NCBI GenBank assembly: GCA_020524525.2
Contig: CP129018.1
Location: 434,001-498,000, forward strand
Origin: Bacillus tianshenii
GTDB taxonomy: Bacteria > Bacillota > Bacilli > Bacillales > Bacillaceae_N
Length of the DNA stretch: 64,000 nt
Direction of reading: 5' to 3'
Part shown: piece after piece, positions 54,074-63,549 of the stretch
Layout: every line of letters begins with the position of its first letter
Position numbering within the stretch: position 1 is the first letter of the stretch
The notes under the pieces: generated by a model
Told to the model about the DNA's origin: nothing
The model's input: the letters and a program-made list of their open reading frames with translations, nothing else
Database searches by the model: none
Program-made: the position numbers and the translations under genes

Positions 54074-54400
54074 ATGCCAAAACATAACAAACTGGTCAGA
54101 GACAAAATTCTAGAAATAATCGAAGCCGCAGGAAAAGAAGCCAAATGGTCTATTCTCTCAGACGAAGAATACATCATAGAATTAAAAATGAAACTGCATG
54201 AAGAAGTAGCTGAATTTGAACAGGAAGAAGACACAGAAAAAGCAGTCGAAGAACTAGCCGACATCCTAGAAGTCGTCTTTGCTCTAAGCAATGCCTATGG
54301 TGCCGATGATAAAAGGTTGTTAGATATGATGAAAATCAAAGCCGCTGCACGTGGCGGGTTTGAGAAGAAGGTGTTTTTGGAAGAGGTAGAGGATGAATAA
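54074..54400 (+). CDS. MazG-like nucleoside triphosphate pyrophosphohydrolase
   Basis: 108 residues, all-alpha. The metal-binding acids of the all-alpha NTP-PPase superfamily are seen as EEVAEFEQ followed by EELADILEVV (ExxE ... ExxD). N-terminal NKLVRDKILEII is typical of the small phosphoribosyl-ATP-pyrophosphohydrolase-like proteins. Probably cleaves a non-canonical NTP to NMP and pyrophosphate. GGGGGAGATG precedes the ATG. It borders the defence island; such proteins occur both as housekeeping enzymes and in phages. Confidence 0.87.
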   Translation: MPKHNKLVRDKILEIIEAAGKEAKWSILSDEEYIIELKMKLHEEVAEFEQEEDTEKAVEELADILEVVFALSNAYGADDKRLLDMMKIKAAARGGFEKKVFLEEVEDE

Positions 54401-54738
54401 AGCAAGATGTTTTATATAAAAAGTTTTTATTAGAGGTACTTTATGCTAAATAAGGTTTGTTCTAGAATATTAAAGTTGGAAATTTTAAAAAAAGATATGA
54501 ATACTAAGTTGCATCAGTTAATTCTAATTTTAAAGTAACTGTTTAAATTAAAATATATTTGCTGTGAAAAAGCACACCTCATTTTAATATGTTGAGGTGT
54601 GCTTTTTATAGTAACAAAACATTTTTGTTATGAAAGATGACGAATAATGTCGAAAGTATTTAAAAAAATACAATAGATGGTAAAATGTAGTTTAAAATAC
54701 TCACTTTAATGTAACGAGTTAGTAAAAAGGTATCTGGG
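54401..54738. other. AT-rich intergenic region at the edge of the defence island
   Basis: 338 bases. Apart from the hairpin at 54567-54608 it contains no ORF of note. It is very AT-rich and probably carries the promoter of the helicase operon, but no convincing -35/-10 pair stands out. Confidence 0.5.
54567..54608 (+). terminator. Intrinsic terminator ahead of the defence island
   Basis: AAAAAGCACACCTCA / TGAGGTGTGCTTTTT stem with T-run. It insulates the island from the upstream gene. Confidence 0.88.
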
Positions 54739-56379
54739 GTGGGGCATATAGTTACTCTGAAAGAAGTATTACATAGGGCTGAAGAGTGTATTCTGCAAGA
54801 AATATTGGGATCTCAAACAATAAGAATATTAACTACTTTGGATAGTAAATATCGTAGAAGTACGGAAATGAAATCTTTAATTTTTAAGTTGTATAAAGAC
54901 GAAGAAATATTATTAAACAAAAACCTAAGAAATATAGTGATTGATTTATTAAAAGTTAATGAGGTGCAGCTGCTAGGAAACATTTTAGGCATAAAATTTG
55001 AGTGCTCCAATGATTTATATAAAAAGTTAAAAATAACAAATTTTAAAAGAGGATCATCTAACGAAGAAGTATTATTTAATTTTTTTAACATGTATCCACC
55101 TAAACAGCAGCAAGACAGTAATGAAAAAGAGGAGGAAAATAAAAATTTAATTGCTAATGGCCATTACAGTCTTTTTACTCACCAAAGGCTTGCGACATTA
55201 AAGGTCAAAAAGTTACTAAGTGAACGGCCGTATCGAGCTTTGTTACACATGCCTACTGGTGCTGGTAAAACCAGAACAGCTATGAATATAATTTGTGATT
55301 ATCTAAGAAACAATGAAAAGTTTCTTATCGTTTGGTTAGCTGCGACGGAAGAATTATGTCAACAAGCTGCTGAAGAGTTTGAAAAAGCTTGGTCTTACTT
55401 AGGGGACAGAGAATTAAAGATACATAAATTTTGGGGCTCCAGAGAACTGAATATAGAAGATATTGATGAAGGTATAATAATTGCTGGTCTTCCTAAGATA
55501 GTTAGTGTAACAACAAGAAAAAACGGTGTTCAGTTTATTACTAAGCTTGCTAATAAATGTTCACTTATTGTTATAGATGAAGCACATCAAGCAATTGCAA
55601 GAACGTATAAACTAGTGTTGGATTTATTATTTTATGGAAGTAAAAGAGGGAAATTATTAGGGTTGAGTGCTACTCCTGGACGTACGTGGGATGATATCGA
55701 GGCTGATGAACAATTATCTAAGTTCTTTGCGAAAAGAAAAGTGAAGTTAGAGGTTGAGGGATATAAAAGCCCTGTAGACTATTTAGTTGAACAAGGTTAT
55801 TTAGCAAAAGCTAACTTTGTTTCTTTAATTAACGAAAAATCTTCTATGTCAGAAAAAGATGCTGAACAAATACAACATTCTAAAGAAATAACATTAGAGG
55901 TTTTAAAAAAACTTGGAAAAAACGAAAAACGTAATCTTAAAATTGTACAAAAAACTGAAGAGTTAACTAAAGAACATAATAGGATAATTTTATTTGCTCC
56001 TTCTGTTGAATGTTCAAATATGTTGTCAAAAATATTAAGTGCTCGTGGTTATCATTCTTATTCTTTAACAGGAGAAACCTCTAATTCTATAAGAGTAAAT
56101 ATCATAAATGATTTCAAAAATGATGAACCTAAGCCAAAAATTCTTTGCAATTACGGAGTGTTAACAACAGGGTTTGATGCTCCTAAGACTAGCGCAGCAA
56201 TTATTGGAAGGCCAACTTTATCGTTGGTTCTTTACAGTCAAATGGTCGGTCGTGCTATCAGAGGAATTAAAGCGGGTGGTAATGAAACAGCAACGATTGT
56301 AACAATAATTGATCCTGAGTTACCGGGTTTTGGAGATATTTCGGATTCATTTAATAATTGGGAGGATGTATGGGGATGA
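54739..56379 (+). CDS. SF2 DEAH helicase with N-terminal helical domain (defence operon gene 1)
   Basis: 546 residues from GTG 54739 with AAAGG 8 bases upstream. Residues 1-145 form a helical region I do not recognise. Then motif Q/I HQRLATLKV and MPTGAGKTRTAM (Walker A, ~170-178), motif II IVIDEAHQA (~278), motif III GLSATPGRT, and in the second RecA domain TTGFDAP and motif VI QMVGRAIRG (~500). It is related to the UvrB/SSL2-like helicases common in restriction and defence loci. Its stop overlaps the ATG of the GHKL ATPase gene (ATGA), showing coupling. It probably remodels nucleic acid for the other two gene products. Confidence 0.9.
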   Translation: MGHIVTLKEVLHRAEECILQEILGSQTIRILTTLDSKYRRSTEMKSLIFKLYKDEEILLNKNLRNIVIDLLKVNEVQLLGNILGIKFECSNDLYKKLKITNFKRGSSNEEVLFNFFNMYPPKQQQDSNEKEEENKNLIANGHYSLFTHQRLATLKVKKLLSERPYRALLHMPTGAGKTRTAMNIICDYLRNNEKFLIVWLAATEELCQQAAEEFEKAWSYLGDRELKIHKFWGSRELNIEDIDEGIIIAGLPKIVSVTTRKNGVQFITKLANKCSLIVIDEAHQAIARTYKLVLDLLFYGSKRGKLLGLSATPGRTWDDIEADEQLSKFFAKRKVKLEVEGYKSPVDYLVEQGYLAKANFVSLINEKSSMSEKDAEQIQHSKEITLEVLKKLGKNEKRNLKIVQKTEELTKEHNRIILFAPSVECSNMLSKILSARGYHSYSLTGETSNSIRVNIINDFKNDEPKPKILCNYGVLTTGFDAPKTSAAIIGRPTLSLVLYSQMVGRAIRGIKAGGNETATIVTIIDPELPGFGDISDSFNNWEDVWG

Positions 56380-58193
56380 CAACAACAGCAACTGATAATT
56401 CATATGTGCCAGCACATTTAGCAATTGAGGCAATGAGAGATAATGGTTATAAAAATACTGCTTATGCAGTAGCTGAATTGATTGACAACTCTATTCAAGC
56501 TCAAGCTAATGAAGTTCAACTTATTTGTATGGAGAAAGAAACTTTCTTGAGCAGAAAAACAAAAAAGTTATATCAAATTGGGGTTTTAGATAATGGAGAA
56601 GGCATGTCTCCGGAAGTATTACATATGGCTTTACAGTTTGGAAATGGTACAAGGTTAAAAAGAAATCAGCGTACTGGTATGGGACGTTTCGGGATGGGGC
56701 TACCAGCGTCTTCAATTTCTCAGTGTAAAAGAGTAGATGTGTGGAGCTGGCAGGATGGTATTGAAAATGCTTATCATACTTATTTAGATATCGAAGAAAT
56801 AAAAGTAAATAAGAATCATGCTATGCCATTACCTACAAAAAAAAGTATTCCATCAATATGGATACAAACAGCTTCTAAGTTCGGAGATTCTGGTACTTTA
56901 GTGGTCTGGTCAGATTTAGATAGATTGATGTGGAGTAAAGGTAAGACTTTAGTAGACCACTCCGAATTTCTTATCGGGAGAATGTACAGGAAGTTTATCC
57001 AAAGTGGTGAAACAAAAATTAGGTTAACGGTAAGTGATTTTGATAATCCTACTACCCATGCATTAAATAAATTAGCAATGCCGAATGATCCATGCTATCT
57101 AATGGACAAAACTAGCTGTCCAGAGCCTTTTAATGAAACAGCAATGTTTGAGCCTTTTGGGGAGAAATTATCTTTTTCTGTTACGGAGGATGGAGAGGAT
57201 TATGAAATTACTGTTCAACTTTCTGTGGCTAAATTAGAAGCTAGAGAAGGTCGAAATGCTGGTTCAAAAGCTCATGGTAAGCATGCTGCTAAAAATGTCG
57301 GGGTTTCTATTGTAAGAGCAGGGCGAGAGTTAGAATTAGATCAAACCTTAGTTTCTAACGATCCAAGGGATAGATGGTGGGGGATTGAAGTTGAATTCCC
57401 ACCTGCATTAGATGAACTCATGGGGGTAACAAATAATAAACAAACAGCTAGAAATTTCTCTGATATTTTAGGAATGATTGAAGATATTATTGCACTTCAA
57501 GAAAAGGGGAAAGATATTGATGAAATACAACAAGAACTTGAAGAAGAAGGGGACCCAAGAGCTAGGTTAATAGAGGTTTGTGATGCAATTGTTAAACAAT
57601 ACAATAATATGAAAAAACTCATAGAAAATCAAAAGAAAGGAATTGATTCTAGAAAGAGACACAAGACGACAGAAGTAGAAGAGGCAGCTACATCATCTAC
57701 AGATGAAAGGAAAAAATTAGGCCACGTTGGTGCGAGTGATGAAGGAGAGACAAAAGAGCTTGAAGAAAGAGTTCGCGAAATTCAAGAAGGATTTATGGAT
57801 TGTGGGTATGAGGAAGAAGAAGCAAAAGAAAAAGCAACTGAAACGGTAACTAAAAATTTGAAATACTGCTTTACACATAAAGCGTTTGAAAGTGATGCTT
57901 TTTTTACTGTTCAACCAAGAGGGGGAGCTTTGGATATCACACTTAATACTCAGCACCCAGCATATGATAACTTATTAGAAGTATTAGATGAAGAAGTAGA
58001 AGAGCTGAATGAGGAAAAATTAAGTCAAAGATTAGTTAAAGCAAGTGCCGGACTTAAATTATTGTTGGCAGCTTGGGCTAGGTATGAAGATGAGATTCCA
58101 GAGAGTGAAAGAAAAGACTATATTCAAGATATAAGGAAAGATTGGGGAAGAATCGCGAGGAATTTTCTGAAAAATTACAAAAAAGGAATTTAA
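56376..58193 (+). CDS. GHKL (Hsp90/MutL-type) ATPase (defence operon gene 2)
   Basis: About 605 residues. ATG 56376 with GGAGG 10 bases upstream overlaps the helicase stop; ATG 56370 is an alternative. The N-terminal ATPase shows the N box ELIDNSIQA (~35), G1 DNGEGM (~72) and G2 GRFGMGLPAS (~103), close to MutL/Hsp90-type. A transducer-like middle region follows, then a long charged, probably coiled-coil stretch from ~375 to ~500 (IDEIQQELEEEGDP, KRHKTTEVEEA), and a C-terminal helical domain. Proteins of this kind in defence loci dimerise on ATP and may sense infection or load partners. Confidence 0.9.
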   Translation: MTTTATDNSYVPAHLAIEAMRDNGYKNTAYAVAELIDNSIQAQANEVQLICMEKETFLSRKTKKLYQIGVLDNGEGMSPEVLHMALQFGNGTRLKRNQRTGMGRFGMGLPASSISQCKRVDVWSWQDGIENAYHTYLDIEEIKVNKNHAMPLPTKKSIPSIWIQTASKFGDSGTLVVWSDLDRLMWSKGKTLVDHSEFLIGRMYRKFIQSGETKIRLTVSDFDNPTTHALNKLAMPNDPCYLMDKTSCPEPFNETAMFEPFGEKLSFSVTEDGEDYEITVQLSVAKLEAREGRNAGSKAHGKHAAKNVGVSIVRAGRELELDQTLVSNDPRDRWWGIEVEFPPALDELMGVTNNKQTARNFSDILGMIEDIIALQEKGKDIDEIQQELEEEGDPRARLIEVCDAIVKQYNNMKKLIENQKKGIDSRKRHKTTEVEEAATSSTDERKKLGHVGASDEGETKELEERVREIQEGFMDCGYEEEEAKEKATETVTKNLKYCFTHKAFESDAFFTVQPRGGALDITLNTQHPAYDNLLEVLDEEVEELNEEKLSQRLVKASAGLKLLLAAWARYEDEIPESERKDYIQDIRKDWGRIARNFLKNYKKGI

Positions 58194-58196
58194 GAA

Positions 58197-59105
58197 ATGA
58201 TAACAAGTAACATCGTATATCAAGGAGATATAAAAAAAGAAATTGCTGGTTACTTAAAAAATGTTACTCATAGTATTTCAATCATTTCTGCATATACAAA
58301 GATATCAGCATTAGAGTACATAGATTCAAAGCTTGGCTCTAATGTTCAAAACAAAAAGTTAATGGTTAGATTTAATCTAAATGATATTTTAATGGGTAGT
58401 ACTGACTTTGAGATTATAAGTTATTGTGCTTTAAATGGATGGGAACTATATTTTAACGAATTATTGCACGCAAAAATCTTTATATACGACGATGCTCTTT
58501 TTACTATTGGAAGTGCCAATTTAACCTCGAGAGGCTTGGGGCTTTGTAATAACGCTAATTTAGAGAGCATAGTTTCTGGAAAGTTAAGTAATGAGGACAG
58601 TAAAAAAATTAACCAAATGTTCTTATGCTCAACTCTAGTAAATGAGCATTTAGTAAAGGAAATGAGAAGACAATTAGAAAATATTGGTTACTCTTCAAAT
58701 GAACCAAAAATAAAATGGAATTCCAATATAGCTTTTATGTTAGAGAATTCACCAATATATCTCTTTTCCACAGAAATGTTATATAGTTCCTCACCAGTAG
58801 ATGTTTGTAGTCATGATTTATTACTTTTAGGACTTAAGCGTTCTCAATTAATACAGCAAGATCACGTTAGAAGTGTATTCCTTTCTACCAAAGTATTTAA
58901 ATGGTTTAATTCAGTAATTGAAGAGCAAATTTATTTTGGGGAACTAACTGCAAAATTACATGATGCGTTAATTGATGATCCTCCACTCTATAGAAAAGAT
59001 GTAAAACTATTACTATCTAATTTGCTTAATTGGTTAGCTGAATTAGAGGTTCAAAATTTCAAAGTTGACAGACCAAATTATTCACAGCGGATTAGAAGGG
59101 TTTAG
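58197..59105 (+). CDS. PLD-family nuclease (defence operon gene 3)
   Basis: 302 residues, starting 3 bases after the GHKL gene, with AAGGA upstream. A single HKD motif is visible at ~90-112: LHAKIFIYDDALFTIGSANL, i.e. H-x-K-x4-D-x6-GSxN. One motif per chain means it must dimerise to form an active site, as do phage-restriction and BfiI-type PLD nucleases. The C-terminal ~170 residues are unrecognised and could bind DNA or the partners. A terminator closes the operon at 59122, so helicase, GHKL ATPase and PLD nuclease form one unit. Confidence 0.88.
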   Translation: MITSNIVYQGDIKKEIAGYLKNVTHSISIISAYTKISALEYIDSKLGSNVQNKKLMVRFNLNDILMGSTDFEIISYCALNGWELYFNELLHAKIFIYDDALFTIGSANLTSRGLGLCNNANLESIVSGKLSNEDSKKINQMFLCSTLVNEHLVKEMRRQLENIGYSSNEPKIKWNSNIAFMLENSPIYLFSTEMLYSSSPVDVCSHDLLLLGLKRSQLIQQDHVRSVFLSTKVFKWFNSVIEEQIYFGELTAKLHDALIDDPPLYRKDVKLLLSNLLNWLAELEVQNFKVDRPNYSQRIRRV

Positions 59106-59121
59106 AGTATAAAAGTCATTT

Positions 59122-59154
59122 AGCATCTAGAGTTATTCTAGATGCCTCCTTTTC
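59122..59154 (+). terminator. Terminator closing the helicase-GHKL-PLD operon
   Basis: GCATCTAGA / TCTAGATGC perfect stem followed by CTCCTTTTC. It separates the three-gene unit from the DUF4007 unit. Confidence 0.75.
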
Positions 59155-59226
59155 GACTTTTACGATTACTGGATAAAGCCTTCCAACAGAAACAGAGCAT
59201 TGATTATTTGAAAAAGAGGGATATCT

Positions 59227-60105
59227 ATGGCATATGGTCAACATCAAAGTTTTTACTTACGTGACCGATGGTTAAGTAAAGCTTTTAGACATATAGAGAA
59301 AGATGAACGGTTTTTTTATGATGATGAAGCCTTTGAAAAAATTGGGCTTGGTAAAAATATGGTAAAGTCTTTGCGTTTTTGGGTGGTAGCTACAAATGTA
59401 GTTTCAGAGTCTTATAATGAACAACGAAAAAAAGTACATAGTATTACGAATTTTGGATACTTAGTAGAAAAGCATGATAAGTTTATTCAATTTAATGAAA
59501 CAGCAGCTGTTCTGCATTATCATCTTGCAAAAGAAAAAGAGCCTGGGACCGTTTGGTATTGGTTTTTTAATATATTGAATGAAACGATGACCACGAAAGA
59601 AGAATTACATAACCTCTTTAAATACTGGGTGAATTTAAACGAAGAAAAAAAGGTTTCAGATAACTCTTTGAAACGTGATATTGATTGTTTGATAAAACTC
59701 TATACCTCTGGGAGTAGCTTGGATGATCCTGAAGAAGTAATTAGGAGTCCTCTTCAAAAGCTGGGTTTTATAAAAGAAAGAAAAGGTGTTATATATAAGC
59801 AAACTATTCGTAGTGAAGATATCGGGCTTTCTGCATTAATGTATGTATTGCTTGATTATCAAAGTAATAATGAAGTTGAGACAATAACTGTAGATGAAAT
59901 TGCGTCTTCAGAAGGTTTATGGGGAAAAGTATTTTCAATGGACCGGAGCTCAATTATTGATGGGTTAAATCAGCTTGCAAAGCATCCTAAGTACCCGCTA
60001 GTATTTACGCGGACAAATAATTTGGATACAGTGCGTTTGCCTGAAATTAGTGCGCTTGGCTTTTTAGAAAGTGAATACATACGAAAGGTTGAAACGTTGA
60101 TATGA
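59227..60105 (+). CDS. DUF4007-family protein
   Basis: 292 residues after GAGGGATATCT. Features of DUF4007: N-terminal HQSFYLRDRWLSKAFRHIEK, LGLGKNMVKSLRFWV-type motif, and a helical winged-helix-like middle. Proteins of this family co-occur with a P-loop ATPase and a PAPS-reductase-like enzyme in DNA-modification defence loci (phosphorothioation or type 4 BREX-type). The domain likely binds DNA; no catalytic residues are evident. Its stop overlaps the next ATG (ATGA). Confidence 0.82.
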   Translation: MAYGQHQSFYLRDRWLSKAFRHIEKDERFFYDDEAFEKIGLGKNMVKSLRFWVVATNVVSESYNEQRKKVHSITNFGYLVEKHDKFIQFNETAAVLHYHLAKEKEPGTVWYWFFNILNETMTTKEELHNLFKYWVNLNEEKKVSDNSLKRDIDCLIKLYTSGSSLDDPEEVIRSPLQKLGFIKERKGVIYKQTIRSEDIGLSALMYVLLDYQSNNEVETITVDEIASSEGLWGKVFSMDRSSIIDGLNQLAKHPKYPLVFTRTNNLDTVRLPEISALGFLESEYIRKVETLI

Positions 60106-63100
60106 GTTTTAAATCGAGTATAAATATTAAATTTGATTTAGGGAAAAGAGAATTTTTCGATCGTTATCTTCCTACTCCGGCACATGCAGAAGCACTGCAA
60201 GGTATATTGTCAGGGTTTAACAATAACGAAAGAAAAGCGCATATCATTTCAGGTCCATATGGTACAGGGAAATCTTTGTTGGGAACATTAATCTCAAGTA
60301 TGACTTCTCAAACTATTGATGAGCAAGGGTTTGAGATACTGATTGATAAATTTAATAATGTTGATGATGCAATTTTTGATGAGCTGGTTAAAATAAGTGG
60401 AAGCAAACGAAATCACCTTCCAATTATCTTAAATGGAAATGAAGGAGATTTCCGAGAAGCTATATTATCTGCAATTATGAAAGCGATCTATCAACACGAC
60501 TTAGACATTGTGATGCCTGGCGTTGCAAATAAAATATTAACTACGATTGAATTGTGGGAAGAACAATATCCTAAAACTTATAAACTTTTCTTAGCAAAGC
60601 TTAAAGAGCAAGGTAAAGATATCGCGGTATGGAGAGTTAATATTTTAAACCATGAAAGAAGTGAAATTGATTGGTTTAAGGATATTTTTCCTGAGCTAAC
60701 TTCAGGTGCAGAGTTTGTAGCATCTCACTTAGAAAATAATTTTATTGAACAATTAGAATATGTTGTCAGTGAATTAAATCATTATAATATGGGGTTATTT
60801 ATTGTTTATGATGAATTTGGTAGGTTTTTACAAAGTATTGAAGCAAATCAAGTTCATCAAACAATGCAAGATTTACAAGATATAGCAGAGTTAGCGGATC
60901 ATACTACAACAAATAGCTTGCATATTATGCTTATTACACACCGAAATTTACGTCAATACTTTGCGAATTTTAATGAAGAGTTACAAAATGAGTTTCAAAG
61001 AATTGAAAAGCGATACCGTCTTTATTATATAGATAGTGATAATTCTACTTTTATAAGGTTGACTGAATCAATTCTTAAAAATTTAAAAATTAAAACACCT
61101 GAAGAAGTTAAAAACGAAATGAAGGTTTGGCTTCGAAAGTATCCTCTTTTTTCTGAGTTAAACCAGGTAGAAGTTGAAAAGCTTGTTATTAATGGAACAT
61201 ACCCTATTCATCCAGTTACATTGCATTTATTGCCTTATTTATCAAACATATTTGCTCAAAATGAACGTACGCTATTTACTTTTCTTGAAAGTAAGGGTTC
61301 TGGTGGATTAATGAATCATATTGAGAAAAGTGAAGGTTATTATTTACCGTATCAATTATTCACATACTTTTTTAACAGTATTGATGAATTTCTTAGCGAT
61401 AATGATAACTCAGCAGAAATTTTAAAATTGTATCAAAGAGTTACAAACAGAGTTCCAAGCTTAAATGGAAAAAACAACGTGTCATTAAATCTACTTCGAT
61501 TTATGACTTTATGGCAAGTTACTGGGATGCAATCAAGAATTAAGGTTACAGAAGAGTTTTTAAGTTTTGCATTGGAAAAAAGCATTGAAGAAATTCAAAG
61601 AAGCTTAAAGAATCTGATGGAGTATAAAGCTGTTAGGTTCAATCACACACTTGGATATTGGGAGCTCTTTGAGGGTAGCAGTGTCAATTTGGATGAGATA
61701 ATACTTGAGCGTTTAAAGGATTATGAGCTTTCCACAGAGAACCGTCGAGTAATTTTAGAATCACTGTTAAATACAAAATACTTTTTGGCTAATCAATATA
61801 ATGATGAGAAAAGTATAACAAGGTTTGCAGAAGTTAGAATAGTTTTTAGTCAAGAATTAAAAGAGGATACATTCAATCAAACAATTAGTAAAGATAAATT
61901 AAAAAGTGACGCTGTTATTTATTACGTGTTATGTGACTCTCATGATGAGGTTGCTACTCTACAAAATTTAATAAAGCATTACAGTGATGAACGTGTTTTC
62001 TTTAGTTTTACCAAAGCTCTGACATATGAGCAAATAAGTGAGCAAGTAAGAAATTATGAAATTCTAAGTTTTATGTTAGAAGATGAAGAGTTATTAAAGC
62101 AAGATAAACGAATTAAAGAAGAAATTCATTTGAAAATGGAAGATTTACGACATCAACTAAAGAAGTATTTGAGTGTTTATGAATCTTTCCACGGTGAATT
62201 AACTTGGATGCACAAAGGAAAACAAAAGAAGATAGAAAATCCTTTTGTTATGGAAAAAAAATTATCGGTATTAATGAATGAACTTTACCCATTAACTCCA
62301 GAGATTCGTAATGACTCTTTCAACCGTAGAACAATTAATAAGGTACAGCAAAAAGCTGGCTATAAAATAGTTGATTTTCTATTAAATAATTATAGGTTAG
62401 AAAACATCGGGATTACAGGAAACGGTCCTGAATATTTAATCTATGCTACTACTTTCAAAAACAATGGCGTGGATATAAATAATTTAGATTCTATCAAGTG
62501 TGTAGAGTTAGTAGAACTGCGAAAAAAATTATTGGGAATAATTGAAAATCAACCTTCAGGATCACTTGAAGACTTAGTGAGAGTGCTAGAAGATAAACCA
62601 TTTGGTATAAGAAGACCGTTGGTTCCTATATTGCTTGTAGGATTAATTCGAGATAAGTGGGATCAGTTGCTTTTCTATAGAAATGATATGTATGTGACAG
62701 GGTTAAATGGCGAAACATTGTATCGACTTGTGGATGAAGCGACTGAATATCAATATCAATATTTTAAGTTTGATGAAAAATATATGTCTTTCTTTGAAAA
62801 GTTAGAAGAACAGTTCTCTTCTTATATTCATGAGTCAGTTATGGGAAGGCCAAAGGTTATACAACTAAGTAGTGCATTGTTAAGTTGGTTACGCAGCCTT
62901 CCGAGATTTACTCAAACAACCGAAAAGGCAAGAGAATCAGCTGTCGAATTTAAGAACATTGTTCGTTATACAGAGATTAATCCCCAAAAGGCAATGAGCG
63001 ATTTGTTTGATTTATATCAATATGACTTTGGGGTGTTAATAGAAGAGAAGAATTATCTCGAAAACTATTTAGTTTATTTAAAAAATGAACTAGAAATAGA

Positions 63101-63536
63101 AATAATGCAAAATGCTCAGGTTGATAATTTTGTAGCATTTGTTAATTGGGCTGAAAATCAACCTTCTTTACAGCGTAAAAAGAGTCATTTGTTAACATCA
63201 ATCCTCCAAGCTAATGAAGATACTTGGATTGATCTTACAGCTTATAATTTTGTAGGGGTCGGAATTGCTGAATGGTCAGACACAACTTTTGAGATGTTTA
63301 AGGAACAGTTATTAAGTGAATTTCAAGCAATTACAAAAGCAGATGATGAGGACGATAACTATATTAGACTTGCATTAGGGGATAAAGAAAAGTCTATTGC
63401 TAAAGTAGAATTATCTACAAAGTCGCAAACAATCTATAAAAATGTCCAGCGTATTATTAAAAATGCTGGAAGGACAGTTCCTAAAGATGAAGTTGAATAT
63501 TTGATTTACTCTCTAATAGAGGAATTTGTAGAGTAG
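60102..63536 (+). CDS. Large P-loop ATPase, BrxC/PglY-like
   Basis: 1144 residues. Walker A SGPYGTGKSLLG at ~50-61; Walker B LFIVYDEFGRFL at ~232-243; then HPVTLHLLPYLSNIFAQNERTLFTF at ~370-395, typical of the large STAND/AAA-like ATPases of BREX and related systems. A long helical C-terminal region follows. In BREX the BrxC/PglY ATPase is a core, DNA-bound component needed for both modification and exclusion. The translational overlap with DUF4007 upstream and the PAPS-reductase-like gene 13 bases downstream make a single operon. Confidence 0.85.
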   Translation: MSFKSSINIKFDLGKREFFDRYLPTPAHAEALQGILSGFNNNERKAHIISGPYGTGKSLLGTLISSMTSQTIDEQGFEILIDKFNNVDDAIFDELVKISGSKRNHLPIILNGNEGDFREAILSAIMKAIYQHDLDIVMPGVANKILTTIELWEEQYPKTYKLFLAKLKEQGKDIAVWRVNILNHERSEIDWFKDIFPELTSGAEFVASHLENNFIEQLEYVVSELNHYNMGLFIVYDEFGRFLQSIEANQVHQTMQDLQDIAELADHTTTNSLHIMLITHRNLRQYFANFNEELQNEFQRIEKRYRLYYIDSDNSTFIRLTESILKNLKIKTPEEVKNEMKVWLRKYPLFSELNQVEVEKLVINGTYPIHPVTLHLLPYLSNIFAQNERTLFTFLESKGSGGLMNHIEKSEGYYLPYQLFTYFFNSIDEFLSDNDNSAEILKLYQRVTNRVPSLNGKNNVSLNLLRFMTLWQVTGMQSRIKVTEEFLSFALEKSIEEIQRSLKNLMEYKAVRFNHTLGYWELFEGSSVNLDEIILERLKDYELSTENRRVILESLLNTKYFLANQYNDEKSITRFAEVRIVFSQELKEDTFNQTISKDKLKSDAVIYYVLCDSHDEVATLQNLIKHYSDERVFFSFTKALTYEQISEQVRNYEILSFMLEDEELLKQDKRIKEEIHLKMEDLRHQLKKYLSVYESFHGELTWMHKGKQKKIENPFVMEKKLSVLMNELYPLTPEIRNDSFNRRTINKVQQKAGYKIVDFLLNNYRLENIGITGNGPEYLIYATTFKNNGVDINNLDSIKCVELVELRKKLLGIIENQPSGSLEDLVRVLEDKPFGIRRPLVPILLVGLIRDKWDQLLFYRNDMYVTGLNGETLYRLVDEATEYQYQYFKFDEKYMSFFEKLEEQFSSYIHESVMGRPKVIQLSSALLSWLRSLPRFTQTTEKARESAVEFKNIVRYTEINPQKAMSDLFDLYQYDFGVLIEEKNYLENYLVYLKNELEIEIMQNAQVDNFVAFVNWAENQPSLQRKKSHLLTSILQANEDTWIDLTAYNFVGVGIAEWSDTTFEMFKEQLLSEFQAITKADDEDDNYIRLALGDKEKSIAKVELSTKSQTIYKNVQRIIKNAGRTVPKDEVEYLIYSLIEEFVE

Positions 63537-63549
63537 GAAGGTGTAAGTA

